In this document: positions 24,601 through 37,249 of the stretch, one piece after another
Layout of the letters: each line of letters opens with the position of its first letter
Position numbering within the stretch: the stretch's first letter is position 1
Assembly (NCBI GenBank): GCA_030144725.1
Contig: JASKMD010000017.1
Span: 10,457,748-10,521,747, forward strand
DNA length: 64,000 nt
Direction of reading: 5' to 3'
Origin: Haematococcus lacustris
Lineage: Eukaryota > Chlorophyta > Chlorophyceae > Chlamydomonadales > Haematococcaceae
Position numbers and translations under genes: made by a program
Notes under the pieces: model-generated
Told to the model about the DNA's origin: nothing
Databases searched by the model: none
Seen by the model: only the letters and a program-made list of their open reading frames with translations

Positions 24601-27226
24601 TTGCCTCTCCCTGCCTCTCCCTGCCCCTCCCTGCCCGCCCCTTGCCTCTCCCTGCCTCTCCCTGCCCCTCCCTGCCCGCCCCTGCCTCTCCCTGCCCGCC
24701 CCTGCCCCTCCCTGCCCGCCCCTGCCCGTCCCTGCCCGCCCCTGCCTCTCCCTGCCCGCCCCTGCCCCTCCCTGCCCGCCCCTGCCTCTCCCTGCCCGCC
24801 CCTGCCCCTCCCTGCCCGCCCCTGCCTCTCCCTGCCCGCCCCTGCCCCTCCCTGCCCGCCCCTGCCTCTCCCTGCCCGCCCCTGCCCTCCCTGCCCGCCC
24901 CTGCCTCTCCCTGCCCGCCCCTGCCCGCCCCTGCCGTCCCCTCCCGCCCCTGCCCCTCCCTGCCCGCCCCTTGCCTCTCCCTGCCCGCCCCTGCCCGCCC
25001 CTGCCCCTCCCTGCCCGCCCCTGCCCGCCCCTGCCCCTCCCTGCCCGCCCCTGCCCTCCCACCCGCCCCTGCCCCTCCCTGCCCGCCCCTGCCCGCCCCT
25101 GCCTCTCCCTGCCCGCCCCTGCCCTCCCTGCCCGCCCCTGCCCGTCCCTGCCCGCCCCTGCCTCTCCCTGCCCGCCCCTGCCCCTCCCTGCCCGCCCCTG
25201 CCTCTCCCTGCCCGCCCCTGCCCCTCCCTGCCCGCCCCTGCCTCTCCCTGCCCCTCCCTGCCCGCCCCTGCCCGTCCCTGCCCGCCCCTGCCTCTCCCTG
25301 CCCGCCCCTGCCCCTCCCTGCCCGCCCCTGCCTCTCCCTGCCCGCCCCTGCCCCTCCCTGCCCGCCCCTGCCTCTCCCTGCCCGCCCCTGCCCTCCCTGC
25401 CCGCCCCTGCCTCTCCCTGCCCGCCCCTGCCCGCCCCTGCCCCTCCCTGCCCGCCCCTGCCCGCCCCTGCCCGCCCCTGCCTCTCCCTGCCCGCCCCTGC
25501 CCTCCCTGCCCGCCCCTGCCCGTCCCTGCCCGCCCCTGCCTCTCCCTGCCCGCCGCTGCCCCTCCCTGCCCGCCCCTGCCTCTCCCTGCCCGCCCCTGCC
25601 CCTCCCTGCCCGCCCCTGCCTCTCCCTGCCCCTCCCTGCCCGCCCCTGCCCGTCCCTGCCCGCCCCTGCCTCTCCCTGCCCGCCCCTGCCCCTCCCTGCC
25701 CGCCACTGCCTCTCCCTGCCCGCTCCTGCCCCTCCCTGCCCGCCCCTGCCTCTCCCTGCCCGCCCCTGCCCCTCCCTGCCCGCCCCTGCCCTCCCCTGCC
25801 GTCCCCTCCCGCCCCTGCCCCTCCCTGCCCGCCCCTTGCCTCTCCCTGCCCGCCCCTGCCCGCCCCTGCCCCTCCCTGCCCGCCCCTGCCCGCCCCTGCC
25901 CCTCCCTGCCCGCCCCTGCCCTCCCTGCCCGCCCCTGCCTCTCCCTGCCCGCCCCTGCCCTCCCTGCCCGCCCTTGCCTCTCCCTGCCCGCCCCTGCCCG
26001 CCCCTGCCCCTCCCTGCCCGCCCCTGCCCCTCCCTGCCCGCCCCTGCCCGTCACTGCCCGCCCCTGCCTCTCCCTGCCCGCCCCTGCCCCTGCCTGCCCG
26101 CCCCTGCCTCTCCCTGCCCGCCCCTGCCCCTCCCTGCCCGCCCCTGCCCGCCCCTGCCCTCCCTGCCCGCCCCTGCCCCTCCCTGCCCGCCCCTGCCCGC
26201 CCCTGCCCCTCCCTGCCCGCCCCTGCCCTCCCTGCCCGCCCCTGCCTCTCCCTGCCCGCCCCTGCCCGCCCCTGCCCTCCCTGCCCGCCCCTGCCCCTCC
26301 CTGCCTGCCCCTGCCCGCCCCTGCCCTCCCTGCCCGCCCCTGCCTCTCCCTGCCCGCCCCTGCCCGCCCCTGCCCTCCCTGGCCGTCCCTGCCCGCCCCT
26401 TGCCTCTCCCTGCCCGCCCCTGCCCGCCCCTGCCCCTCCCTGCCCGCCCCTGCCCCTCCCTGCCCGCCCCTGCCCGTCCCTGCCCGCCCCTGCCCGTCCC
26501 TGCCCGCCCCTGCCCCTCCCTGCCCGCCCCTGCCTCTCCCTGCCCGCCCCTGCCCCTCCCTGCCCGCCCCTGCCCCTCCCTGCCCGCCCCTGCCCGCCCC
26601 TGCCCCTCCCTGCCCGCCCCTGCCCGCCCCCGCCCGCCCCTGCCCCTCCCTGCCTGCCCCTGCCCGTCCCTGCCCGCCCCTGCCTCTCCCTGCCCGCCCC
26701 TGCCCCTCCCTGCCCGCCCCTGCCCTCCCTGCCCGCCCCTGCCTCTCCCTGCCCGCCCCTGCCCGCCCCTGCCAGCCCTGCCTCTCCCTGCCCGCCCCTG
26801 CCCGCCCCTGCCCTCCCTGCCCGCCCCTGCCTCTCCCTGCCCGCCCCTGCCCCTCCCTGCCCGCCCCTGCCCGCCCCTGCCGTCCTCTCCCGCCCCTGCC
26901 CGCCCCTGCCCCTCCCTGCCCGCCCCTGCCCGCCCCTGCCGTCCTCTCCCGCCCCTGCCCGCCCCTGCCCTCCCTGCCAGCCCCTGCCCGCCCCTGCCCT
27001 CCCTGCTCGCCCCTGCCCGCCCCTGGTCCCCCTGCGCCCTGCCTTGCCTTGCCAAAGTCGTACACCAGTGTGGTCTGGTTCTCGAAGCAGTGCACAAACA
27101 TGCGCGTGTCCCTGGAAGCCTCCTTGCTGTGCGCCAGGGCTGCCACCATGGTGCCAGCGCTGTTCACCCTGATGACGTCCACTGTCAGCGCCACAGGCCC
27201 AGCCACATCACCAGACAGCAGCATGC
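3608..27226 (-). CDS. IFT140: IFT140, intraflagellar transport complex A subunit (5' partial)
   Basis: IFT-A subunit of retrograde intraflagellar transport: N-terminal WD40 propellers followed by a long TPR-like solenoid. Minus-strand exons: 27048-27226, 17439-17507, 16926-17049, 16582-16721, 16143-16232, 11878-11950, 11312-11403, 10909-10995, 10470-10556, 9956-10090, 9588-9743, 9159-9380, 8527-8678, 8118-8238, 7678-7809, 7300-7372, 6526-6641, 6143-6226, 5450-5518, about 4810-4980, 4276-4416, 3608-3766. Diagnostic stretches include [40 protein letters not shown], and FYTKAQ joined to [20 protein letters not shown]. The last exon ends in an acidic tail (EVLDDDN). About 890 residues are visible against roughly 1,400 for the family. 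The first exon seen is late in the WD40 region, so about 500 N-terminal residues are missing. Three introns appear to use GC donors (after 27048, 6526 and 10909). Identity is secure; single borders may be off by a few bases. Confidence 0.93.
5108..5150. repeat. 12-bp tandem repeat in an IFT140 intron
   Basis: About 3.5 copies of AAGGTCATGGTC in the intron between the exons at 4810-4980 and 5450-5518. Confidence 0.8.
5556..6135. repeat. (CCCCG)n pentanucleotide array in an IFT140 intron
   Basis: About 115 copies of CCCCG fill nearly all of the intron between exons 5450-5518 and 6143-6226, with a few slips (near 5590, 5610, 5910 and 6090). The transcribed minus strand is CGGGG-rich, so the intron RNA could form G-quadruplexes. 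Confidence 0.97.
6321..6384. repeat. (GGT)n and (GCT)n microsatellites
   Basis: About 13 GGT triplets followed by about 7 GCT/CTG triplets, in an IFT140 intron. Confidence 0.9.
6695..7291. repeat. GGAGGGY heptamer array in an IFT140 intron
   Basis: About 85 copies of the 7-bp unit GGAGGGT or GGAGGGC, with the T/C variants clustered. It occupies most of the intron between exons 6526-6641 and 7300-7372 and stops about 10 bases from the splice donor at 7299. The open frames through it (WRVEGGG and PPPSTLH repeats) are artefacts of the 7-bp period. Confidence 0.97.
7830..7861. repeat. (CAG)n microsatellite
   Basis: About 10 CAG triplets in an IFT140 intron. Confidence 0.9.
12117..14184. repeat. 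25-bp satellite array, about 82 copies, in an IFT140 intron
   Basis: Unit CAGATCGCACCGCTGCCTAG plus TCACT. Copies are nearly identical apart from a G/A site (GATCG or GATCA). Variant order repeats at 800 bp (32 units): A-A-G-A-G-A blocks start at 12430 and 13230, others at 12905 and 13705, and A-A pairs at 12730 and 13530. The array lies in the 4.2-kb intron between exons 11878-11950 and 16143-16232, just beside the hAT element. Confidence 0.97.
14222..14229. repeat. Left 8-bp target-site duplication of the hAT element
   Basis: GTGCCAAC, identical to 15857-15864 on the other side of the element. Confidence 0.95.
14230..15856 (+). mobile_element. hAT-superfamily DNA transposon with decayed transposase
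   Basis: The 1,627-bp element has a 15-bp perfect terminal inverted repeat (CAGTG followed by ten T) at both ends. It is flanked by a perfect 8-bp target-site duplication GTGCCAAC (14222-14229 and 15857-15864). A CAGTG start and an 8-bp duplication are hAT hallmarks. Inside, on the plus strand, is a transposase relic whose C-terminus carries the hAT dimerisation signature [21 protein letters not shown]-richer subterminal regions at both ends repeat a GCTAT core. The element sits in an IFT140 intron, opposite to the gene. Perfect ends suggest a recent insertion. Confidence 0.93.
14416..15712 (+). pseudogene. hAT transposase relic
   Basis: Coding remnants are spread over several frames. 14416-14784 begins with an ATG. 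14666-14968 gives another transposase-like stretch ([16 protein letters not shown]). 15056-15712 is one frame broken by a stop at about 15425 and holds the RNase-H-like C-terminal part. Its end contains the dimerisation region ([20 protein letters not shown], then HLNVCVHVF). Stops also interrupt the frame near 14966-15055. A functional protein would need several repairs, so I call it inactive. An unrecognised intron could explain one of the breaks. Confidence 0.8.
15857..15864. repeat. Right 8-bp target-site duplication of the hAT element
   Basis: GTGCCAAC, identical to 14222-14229. Confidence 0.95.
16009..16130. repeat. Interrupted (CTG)n microsatellite in an IFT140 intron
   Basis: About 35 CTG/GCC triplets directly downstream of the exon at 16143-16232 in transcript direction. 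Confidence 0.9.
17082..17178. repeat. (GGA)n microsatellite in an IFT140 intron
   Basis: About 31 GGA triplets between exons 16926-17049 and 17439-17507. The glycine and arginine runs in the open frames here are artefacts. Confidence 0.95.
17540..27035. repeat. 9.5-kb GC-rich minisatellite filling one IFT140 intron
   Basis: Short units of 10-11 bp (CTGCCCGCCC, CTGCCCCTCC, CTGCCTCTCC, CTGCCCGTCC and slips) fill the intron between exons 17439-17507 and 27048-27226. A higher-order period of 1,596 bp is visible. The rare marker CTGCATCTCC falls at 19501, 21097 and 22693, and TGGCCGT falls at 19351, 20947 and 22543. Outer copies of TGGCCGT at 18334, 23650 and 26380 are out of register. No stop codons occur in several frames, giving open frames over 3,000 codons on both strands that are not genes. 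The transcribed strand is G-rich. Confidence 0.96.
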
Positions 27227-27388
27227 CTGCAGCCACGCGGGGAGCCAACAAGCAGGGGGGCAGGCAAGCGGGCAAGTAGGCGGGCAGGCAGGCAGGCAGG
27301 CAGGCAGGCAGCAGGGCTTGATTAGGCTCGGAGCAAGAGGCAGGCAGGCAGGGTTCAAGACGACGAACAACGCAGGGTGGAGGCAGGC

Positions 27389-30204
<2,816 letters not shown>

Positions 30205-30704
30205 NNNNNNNNNNNNNNNNNNNNNNNNNNNNNNNNNNNNNNNNNNNNNNNNNNNNNNNNNNNNNNNNNNNNNNNNNNNNNNNNNNNNNNNNNNNNNNNN
30301 NNNNNNNNNNNNNNNNNNNNNNNNNNNNNNNNNNNNNNNNNNNNNNNNNNNNNNNNNNNNNNNNNNNNNNNNNNNNNNNNNNNNNNNNNNNNNNNNNNNN
30401 NNNNNNNNNNNNNNNNNNNNNNNNNNNNNNNNNNNNNNNNNNNNNNNNNNNNNNNNNNNNNNNNNNNNNNNNNNNNNNNNNNNNNNNNNNNNNNNNNNNN
30501 NNNNNNNNNNNNNNNNNNNNNNNNNNNNNNNNNNNNNNNNNNNNNNNNNNNNNNNNNNNNNNNNNNNNNNNNNNNNNNNNNNNNNNNNNNNNNNNNNNNN
30601 NNNNNNNNNNNNNNNNNNNNNNNNNNNNNNNNNNNNNNNNNNNNNNNNNNNNNNNNNNNNNNNNNNNNNNNNNNNNNNNNNNNNNNNNNNNNNNNNNNNN
30701 NNNN
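30205..30704. other. Assembly gap, 500 N
   Basis: Exactly 500 N, the usual placeholder for a gap of unknown size. The sequence on the two sides differs in character: a pure AGGC array before it and lower-GC gene sequence after it. The join is therefore not supported by the sequence itself. Confidence 0.99.
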
Positions 30705-30825
30705 AGCCTCCCCTTCTGGCGCGCCCCACACGCACCCACGCAAAGAATCACTTCAAGGCAACCCACTCCCATCACCCAAGCAGTTGCCCCTTCCGGAACA
30801 CTGACACTGGCGAACCCTCCGTCAC

Positions 30826-33800
30826 CTGCAAAGCGTCGTCAAGGTTACCAACGCCGCTGCATATCCAGCCCATCCTATAAACGAAGTGGGTTGTGAATGA
30901 AACACCAGCCTGCGCAAACACAGTTAGTACATCATGCTGTCAAGGTATGAGGAGAGAAGCATACGGTGCATGTGTGTACCTGGATGACGTAGGTGACGAT
31001 GAGGACGTCGCATGTTGCAGCGAATGCATTGGGGTCGCGTAGGTCAAGCCGCTCAGCTTGTGGGCCGCCAGTCAACAAAACAATCCTCCTTAGCTTCGTC
31101 GCCAGGACATCTGCATCAATATTTCAAGGCCAAGGAAGGGCAATTGACATGCAACATAATGGGTATAGACTAGGAATGGCATGAAGCCGTGATATGTGAT
31201 GTGATTGCATTAACGAGTGCATGTAAGGCGTGCATGCATGCAACCAAGGTACACAAACCTGCAGACCAGCCACGCTTAGCACCCTCCTCCTTTACGACTT
31301 GCCGTAGCCATGCATGCAGACCCGTCGCCTTCGTTTGGGAATTGACGTGTAGAATGATGGGTGTTGCATGAGGCGCGGCGCCGTCGGTAGGGTGGAGGCC
31401 ACCTTTGTACAAGCGCTTCAAGATGATGAACATGATACCCTCGTTGGTGGTGATGACCAAACGCTGACCCTCCCACATGGCTCTGTCGTCATAGCGGAGC
31501 TGCAACATCGCAGTACATGGAGGGTGTTGCAATGAACGTGCAAGGCAAAGAGAATCATCACTAACATTACAAACACACACAACTACCCCGAACATGAACA
31601 CACCATTTTGGCCGTTTGGATGGGCTCCCCAATCCGAGCCATGATGTCAGCCACGTCAGGCATCATTAGGCGGTACTGCATGGCCAGCACTGATGTCGCG
31701 CACACCGCCAACAATGACATGGTGTGGCTCACCACCTGCAACGATATATATAGTTGGGTTGTGGGAAGGGGGAATGGGTGGAGGAGGCATAAGGGTAGAG
31801 GTAGGGGGAGGGGGTGTAGTCGGTAGGGGAGGGAGAGGGGGAATAGGCAGAGTAAACATAGGAGAAGGGGCTAACAAAGGGGGAGGGGGATGGGGGTGTG
31901 CTCGTGTGTGAGGGATGGGATGGAGTTGGAGGTTTGGGTAAGTGTTGGAAGGGTAGGGTAGTTGATGAGGAGGTTGGGGTGGGGTGAGTTTGAGGGTGAG
32001 GGTTGAGCTACCTTCATGTCGCCAGCACCCTTTAGAAGGCGCGAGCAAGACAGCATGGCCCGTAGTTGCCCCCACTCGTCCAGTACAAGGGAGTACTGCG
32101 GAAGCACCTGCCCCTCTATTCTGGGGCTCAGCATATGCGCACGTAAGGCTTCCATTTTCCTCAAGCTGGGAGCACAAATGACAATGCGAGGGGTGTTCAC
32201 CGGCGTGACGTCCACTAACCGCACCGCACTGTCGTTGTACGCCAATAAAGCCCATTCCCGCGAAAAGGCCGATCATTTGGCTCACCAACGACTTGCGGTA
32301 AACAACTAGCATGAGAGGAGTGTCTACAGATAGGCGCCTAATTGCTTCCACCATGGCCACAGTCTTGCCGGCACCCGTGGGAGCATCCACGCAGGTCACT
32401 CCAGGAGCCAACAAGGTGGCGGGGTTAATGACCTGTGTCAGCGTGGGTCAGGGTCAGTGTATATTAGGGGTAGGGTTTAAGATGGGAGTTTGGGTAGGTA
32501 ACAAGTACATGGATAAAGTCTGCCGCAAAACATCGGCAAAGCTGGTATTGGTGATTACTGCCGATGAGCATCGGCATACTTTGTATCATTGCTTCCTTAC
32601 CGACGCATAATACCCGCGCTAGAGAAGATGGTAGGGATAAGGTGAAGGTGAAGGTGGAGGCGAGGTCAAGGGAGGGGGTACAAGTAGGGGTGGGGTAGGT
32701 GGTGAGATGGGAAGGTGGACGGAGGGGAAGAGAGGAAAGGTAAGCACTAAGTACTGCGGATTATGACAAACTGAAGGTAAACATCGGCAGAATTGTAGAG
32801 CATTATAGAGAATTATTGTTGTTTGGGGAGTTGCACGGGGTGGGGGTGGTAAAAATGTGGGTCAGGGTTAGTGTTACGTTTAATGTTGGTGTAAGGATGA
32901 GGGTGAAAGTTGGGCAGTGCGGCATGTGTAGGAAAGTGTAAATCATGGCATGCCTTAAAAAAGCAGGCAGAGGGATTCACACACACACCTGGTGCAACGA
33001 TACCGTGCGTCCAGTTGCTAGGTCCTTAGGGAGAGGGATGATTGGGGCGGCCAACCTAGTTTCATCATCCATCTTCATGATGGTGACCTGCAAAATGATG
33101 GCTTGTATGGGATGGATAATACAGGGTGTAGCAAGGTGGAGGTGGGTGATCGATGGTGAAGGTGGGTGGTAGGGTGTGGGAGGGTAAATACATATGTCAG
33201 TGGGGAAGGGGTTGATGTTTGATATCAAGGTACGTGAGATGGAGGGGGACAAGGCAAGGAATGTGGCGTTGTGGTTGTTGATGACACTATTTGTGTGGAT
33301 GGTGATAACTTGAAAGTCGAACATCACTTACACACCTTTTTGCAAGACCAACATCCCCAGCCAACGTCCCCGCCATCGGGCTTGTGAGCGTACCCGGTAG
33401 GGCGCGATGAAACAGGCCGATTGTCTTGAACGTCACAGCACGGCGAGTAGCAATCTTGCATGTGCTCGAAGTCCCATATGACTTTCACGTGACCATCGAC
33501 GTCCAGCAGTGGAACAAGAGGCGAGGTCTCCATACTACACAGTCGAGGAAAGTTAGACAAATGTAGGCGAGACAAGCACGACATACAAAGAACCAGACGT
33601 ACACACGACCACAAACACAACAGCTACCATCATCTTCATGATGTGAACTTACCTGGTGACGACGGACATGAGTCAACACTGTTGCGGGTATATAGGTACA
33701 TGTGACACGTGGTACCACTCACCCCCCAATGGGAACCATGGGCCCTCGTTGACCCGCCAGTACATCTGGGCGAGGAGGCCGCGGGGTGCGGCGGTCATGG

Positions 33801-36006
33801 TCGGCATCGGGAATGAACATAGCGAAGCCGGGGCCCAGCTTGAACCTCAACTCATCGAGCGAGGGGCCATCGATCATCTGCGTAGGTATGTGGTACAAAC
33901 GCATTCGGTGGCTGTGGTGGGACGCAGTTACCAAATCGTATTCTGGGAGCCATAACGGCATCAACGCACTTTCAACGGTGTCGAGACCGGGCACTCGAGC
34001 ATGCCATTGTCTTCCAAGCACATACTGCAGGCCGCGATCCAATGCGCCAAAGAGCCATGGGTGAGCCACGAATGGAAACGGATAAGGAGTGGAGAGTTGC
34101 CTTCCTGCAAAACAGTACACGCAATAGTTCTAAACACCCCCGTACATAACGGCATCTAATGAATAATAGTCAATCTAGCAAGCTAGGATACACCCACCAC
34201 ACCATGGCCTCCACGTCACTTACAATAAACCGTTGCCGGATGCGGTTTTGGTGGTACATAACAACATGCTGCAACCACTCATTGAGACAGGGGACAACTT
34301 GAGACGAATTGTCCACCTCCACCTCCACGCCAAGGATCAAACTACAAGGAGCAGACCTATCGTACTTAAACCTGTGATGAACGTGGCACCTGCACCAATG
34401 CATACAACACCATGGCACACTAACCATCGTAGCCATATTATATTTCTCCATCGACCGTTCAGCATTAAATACATCATCACGCACAATTACACAAACCCAC
34501 ACACACACACACCCAACGCACACATCCACCCCACACCCACACACACATACCCCACCGCACACACGCACATATTGTTACATCCAAACAAACACACACAACC
34601 ACACCCGCACCCACACCAACACCCACACCAACACCCACACACCCACACACCCACACACCCACCCAAAACTTTACCCACACCCACACCCACACACACAACC
34701 ACAACCGCACCCACACCCACACCCACACCCCCACCCACCCTAATATCCAAAACCGCACCCACATCCACACCCACACCCACACCCACAGCCACAGCCACAC
34801 CCACACCCACACCCACTCCAACACCAACACCCACACCCACCCTAACAACCATAACAGCACCCACAACCACACCCACACCCACACCCACAGCCACACCCAC
34901 ACCCACACCCTCAGACATACATGCATCTACTCACACGCGTTTTATGGGGCCGTATGAGTCGTCGTTCTTGAGCTTGCCTGCTCCCACAACACGCAATTGT
35001 TGGTATTTGGAGTACACAGCGGTGTCCGCAACGAACACGTGCCGCCATGACTGCAAGGCACAAGGTACTAGCATATAAGGCACAAAAGCAATGATACACA
35101 ATCATAACACAGCCACTACAGCATTACTTGGAGTGTAGTTGCAATGGTGCCGATATCTACCTTGACGATGCCGGTCTTAGGACGATGCATCTGTAGCATC
35201 TTGATTGCCCACACTTGGTCGACTTTCAATCGCTTGTCGGCACCGGTCGCCCTTAAAGACGGCGCGAAGAAGGCAACCTCCTTTAGCGCTTGCTGGAGCA
35301 GCCGAGCCCCCACCTCCGCTGCCAGACCCACCCCCGAGGTTGAGGCTCCATCCAACAAGACTTCCGGGAACATGAGGTGCACGCTGAACTTTTCCGCCCA
35401 GCTGCTGTCCGCCATCAACACCTCGCCGGTGTCGGTGAGATGCAGGAGCTCCTTTACAGCACGATATACGTGTGTATACATCCACGCTCGCCCATGTCGT
35501 AACAAAGCCTCGTCGAAGGGCTGCACCATCGCCGGCAGCCACTTTTGTGCATAGCTGCCGATGGGTAGGCCCGCACCTTCCGCCATCGATGCGCCCAAGT
35601 CGCCCAAGTCGGACATGTCCACGATGTTGAATGAGGGAAGGGACATGTCTATGTCAAAGTAGGCGGGGATAGGGAGACGCCCTTTGATGACCTCGAACAC
35701 AGAGTTCCCTAGCACGGTCCCAGGGGAACGATCGGCCAAAGTCGTGTGGACGGTCGTAAACCTCGCGGCGAAAAAGTGAACCGTGGGCGCGGGAGTGCCC
35801 AAGAAGTGAATCCGGTCGCTCCACGGGAACATGGTACCATCTCGGCTGCATTGGCCTAGTGCGCCTTTTAGCTTCGGATGACCATTTGGAAACCGAGACC
35901 GAACAGACATTGTGGTGGGGGGCGGTCGCAATCGAAGTACTTCCTCGTGACGAAGCATATTGTGAGTTAGCGGGGTGTTTGCTTCAACGCCAAGGGGTTG
36001 ACCCAA
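30826..36006 (-). pseudogene. Fused AEP (UL52-like) primase and OBP (UL9-like) SF2 helicase, 3' truncated by the gap
   Basis: Minus-strand exons: 35128-36006, 34935-35050, 34224-34371, 33723-34104, 33336-33534, 32989-33091, 32012-32432, 31604-31735, 31259-31499, 30980-31110 and 30826-30909; the rest is lost in the gap. The primase part shows the AEP catalytic pattern: YFDIDMS, then KFSVHLMFP, then ADTAVYSKYQQLR. A Cys/His cluster (CYSPCC ... H ... CWSCKK, exon 33336-33534) fits the UL52-type zinc motif. The helicase part has Walker A (DAPTGAGKT), motif II (LVLDEWGQL) and the OBP-type segment DVLIVTYVIQAGVSF. UL52 and OBP proteins normally act in DNA replication of herpesviruses, giant viruses and related elements. 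Two frame problems are seen. The join of 34224-34371 to 33723-34104 is out of phase. Exon 32012-32432 has one base too many near 32240-32255. It may be a decayed gene, or an intact one with assembly errors. The start may lie upstream of 36006. Confidence 0.78.
34490..34918. repeat. ACCCAC/CACACC-type microsatellite in a primase-helicase intron
   Basis: About 420 bp of degenerate CACACC, CCCACA and ACCCAC repeats between exons 34224-34371 and 34935-35050. The open frames through it (TPTPTPT and VWVWVWV) are not genes. Confidence 0.9.
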
Positions 36007-36290
36007 TTGCGGTTAAGCGAATAGCGGTTAGGCGGTACAACCGCCAGTTATATGAACCTAGCGGGTGCAAGCAACAAGCAATGGGGGCGATACATCAGCC
36101 CCGGTTAACTATTCTAGATTATGTCAATCTAATACATACGTGTTATGCGTATGAAACAAGCTTGTAAGGTATTGCGAGCTTGACTAGGTTTAGGTTAGGC
36201 AACACAAGTCAAGGGGGGGGGAAGCTCAGTTTCGGGGTGCAAATTACATTCATCGCTCATATCCTATTCTCTAACACATCGGTCCTTCGC

Positions 36291-36343
36291 GTTAATAAGG
36301 TTATAGATTGGGTTTATCGCGTTAATAAGGTTATAGATATGGA
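36291..36343. repeat. Direct repeat of a 21-bp AT-rich motif
   Basis: CGCGTTAATAAGGTTATAGA plus T occurs twice, 26 bp apart, in a short AT-rich segment just before the 117-bp tandem repeat. Confidence 0.8.
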
Positions 36344-36351
36344 TCCAGCCC

Positions 36352-36735
36352 CCCCACTCCTGGGACCCATGCTGCTGCTGCTGCCCAACACCGGGGCAGG
36401 TGGCGGGGAGCGTGGAGGGGGTGGTGCCCACTGCCCCAGCCCCACACCTTGCCCTCCAGCCCCCCCCCTCCCGGGACCCATGCTGCTGCTGCTGCTTCTG
36501 CCCAACACCGGGGCAGGTGGCGGGGAGCGTGGAGGGGGTGGTGCCCACTGCCCCAGCCCCACACCTTGCCCTCCAGCCCCCCCCCTCCCGGGACCCATGC
36601 TGCTGCTGCTGCTTCTGCCCAACACCGGGGCAGGTGGCGGGGAGCGTGGAGGGGGTGGTGCCCACTGCCCCAGCCCCACACCTTGCCCTCCAGCCCCCCC
36701 CCCCCCCAGGACCCATGCTGTTGCTGCTGTAACCA
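36352..36735. repeat. Tandem repeat of about 117 bp, 3.2 copies
   Basis: Copies begin with the same block (GGGACCCATGCTGCTGCTGC) at 36361, 36473 and 36590, with a fourth partial copy at about 36708. The first copy lacks a CTTCTG block, which explains its 112-bp spacing. The 39-residue periodic open frames on both strands come from a period divisible by three. Confidence 0.93.
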
Positions 36736-36779
36736 ATCACCGGGGCAGGTGGGTGTGAGCGTATGCTAGCCTCCATCTT

Positions 36780-37249
36780 CACCCGCTGCACACATTTGCA
36801 ATGGGCTACAAGGGGAAGGTGCATTGCATCACACCCAGCTCGGAGTGTTTTGTCAACAAGGTGGGCTGGCCCTAGAGCATCACCGCGCTCATAGCCAGGA
36901 TGGGCCTGGCCGCTGTAGTTTGAAACATCGCGAAGTACTTCCCAGACTGTGTCTCTCCCATCCTCGTTGGGTGCCATGCACAAAGTAGTCCATGCTTTCC
37001 ATTTGCCTTGCACGCATGGTGCAGTCGACACATTGCAGATCACGCAGCGGTCCAACTTGACCAAAGCGCCCTCCACCTGCACATCTTGCCCTTTGTAGGG
37101 ATGTGGGAACGTTGGCATGTACCTGCAAAGTGTACATAGGAAGTGTTGAGTGTGGGGACTTGTTGGGCTATGACATCCTTCACGGCATTGCGGTCATTGG
37201 TTGAAACTATGCCGGAATTGCCTGCATTTTTACCTTTAGCTGAAACCAA
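36780..37249 (-). CDS. Unassigned Cys-containing exon(s)
   Basis: The minus strand is open from about 37130 to 36780 and reads as protein-like sequence with paired cysteines (DRCVICNVSTAPC, then CKCVQR near the end). A plausible acceptor CTTTGCAG lies at about 37131 and a possible donor (GTGAAG) after CKCVQR. A second open frame (37040-37249) overlaps it. It could be an upstream exon of the primase-helicase gene or part of another gene. I recognise no family. Confidence 0.3.

Noticed and set aside
33653..33678. A 26-base microexon (acceptor CAACAG, donor CAG|GTAAGT) in the primase-helicase gene
   Set aside because: Borders look good, but including it breaks the phase. Joining exon 33723-34104 directly to 33336-33534 keeps the frame.
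34477..34926. VWVWVWV/TPTPTPT repeat proteins
   Set aside because: Simple CACACC repeats within an intron; no start, domain or splice support.
36264..36769. 39-residue repeat proteins on both strands
   Set aside because: The 117-bp tandem unit is divisible by three and lacks stops in several frames. No domain is seen.
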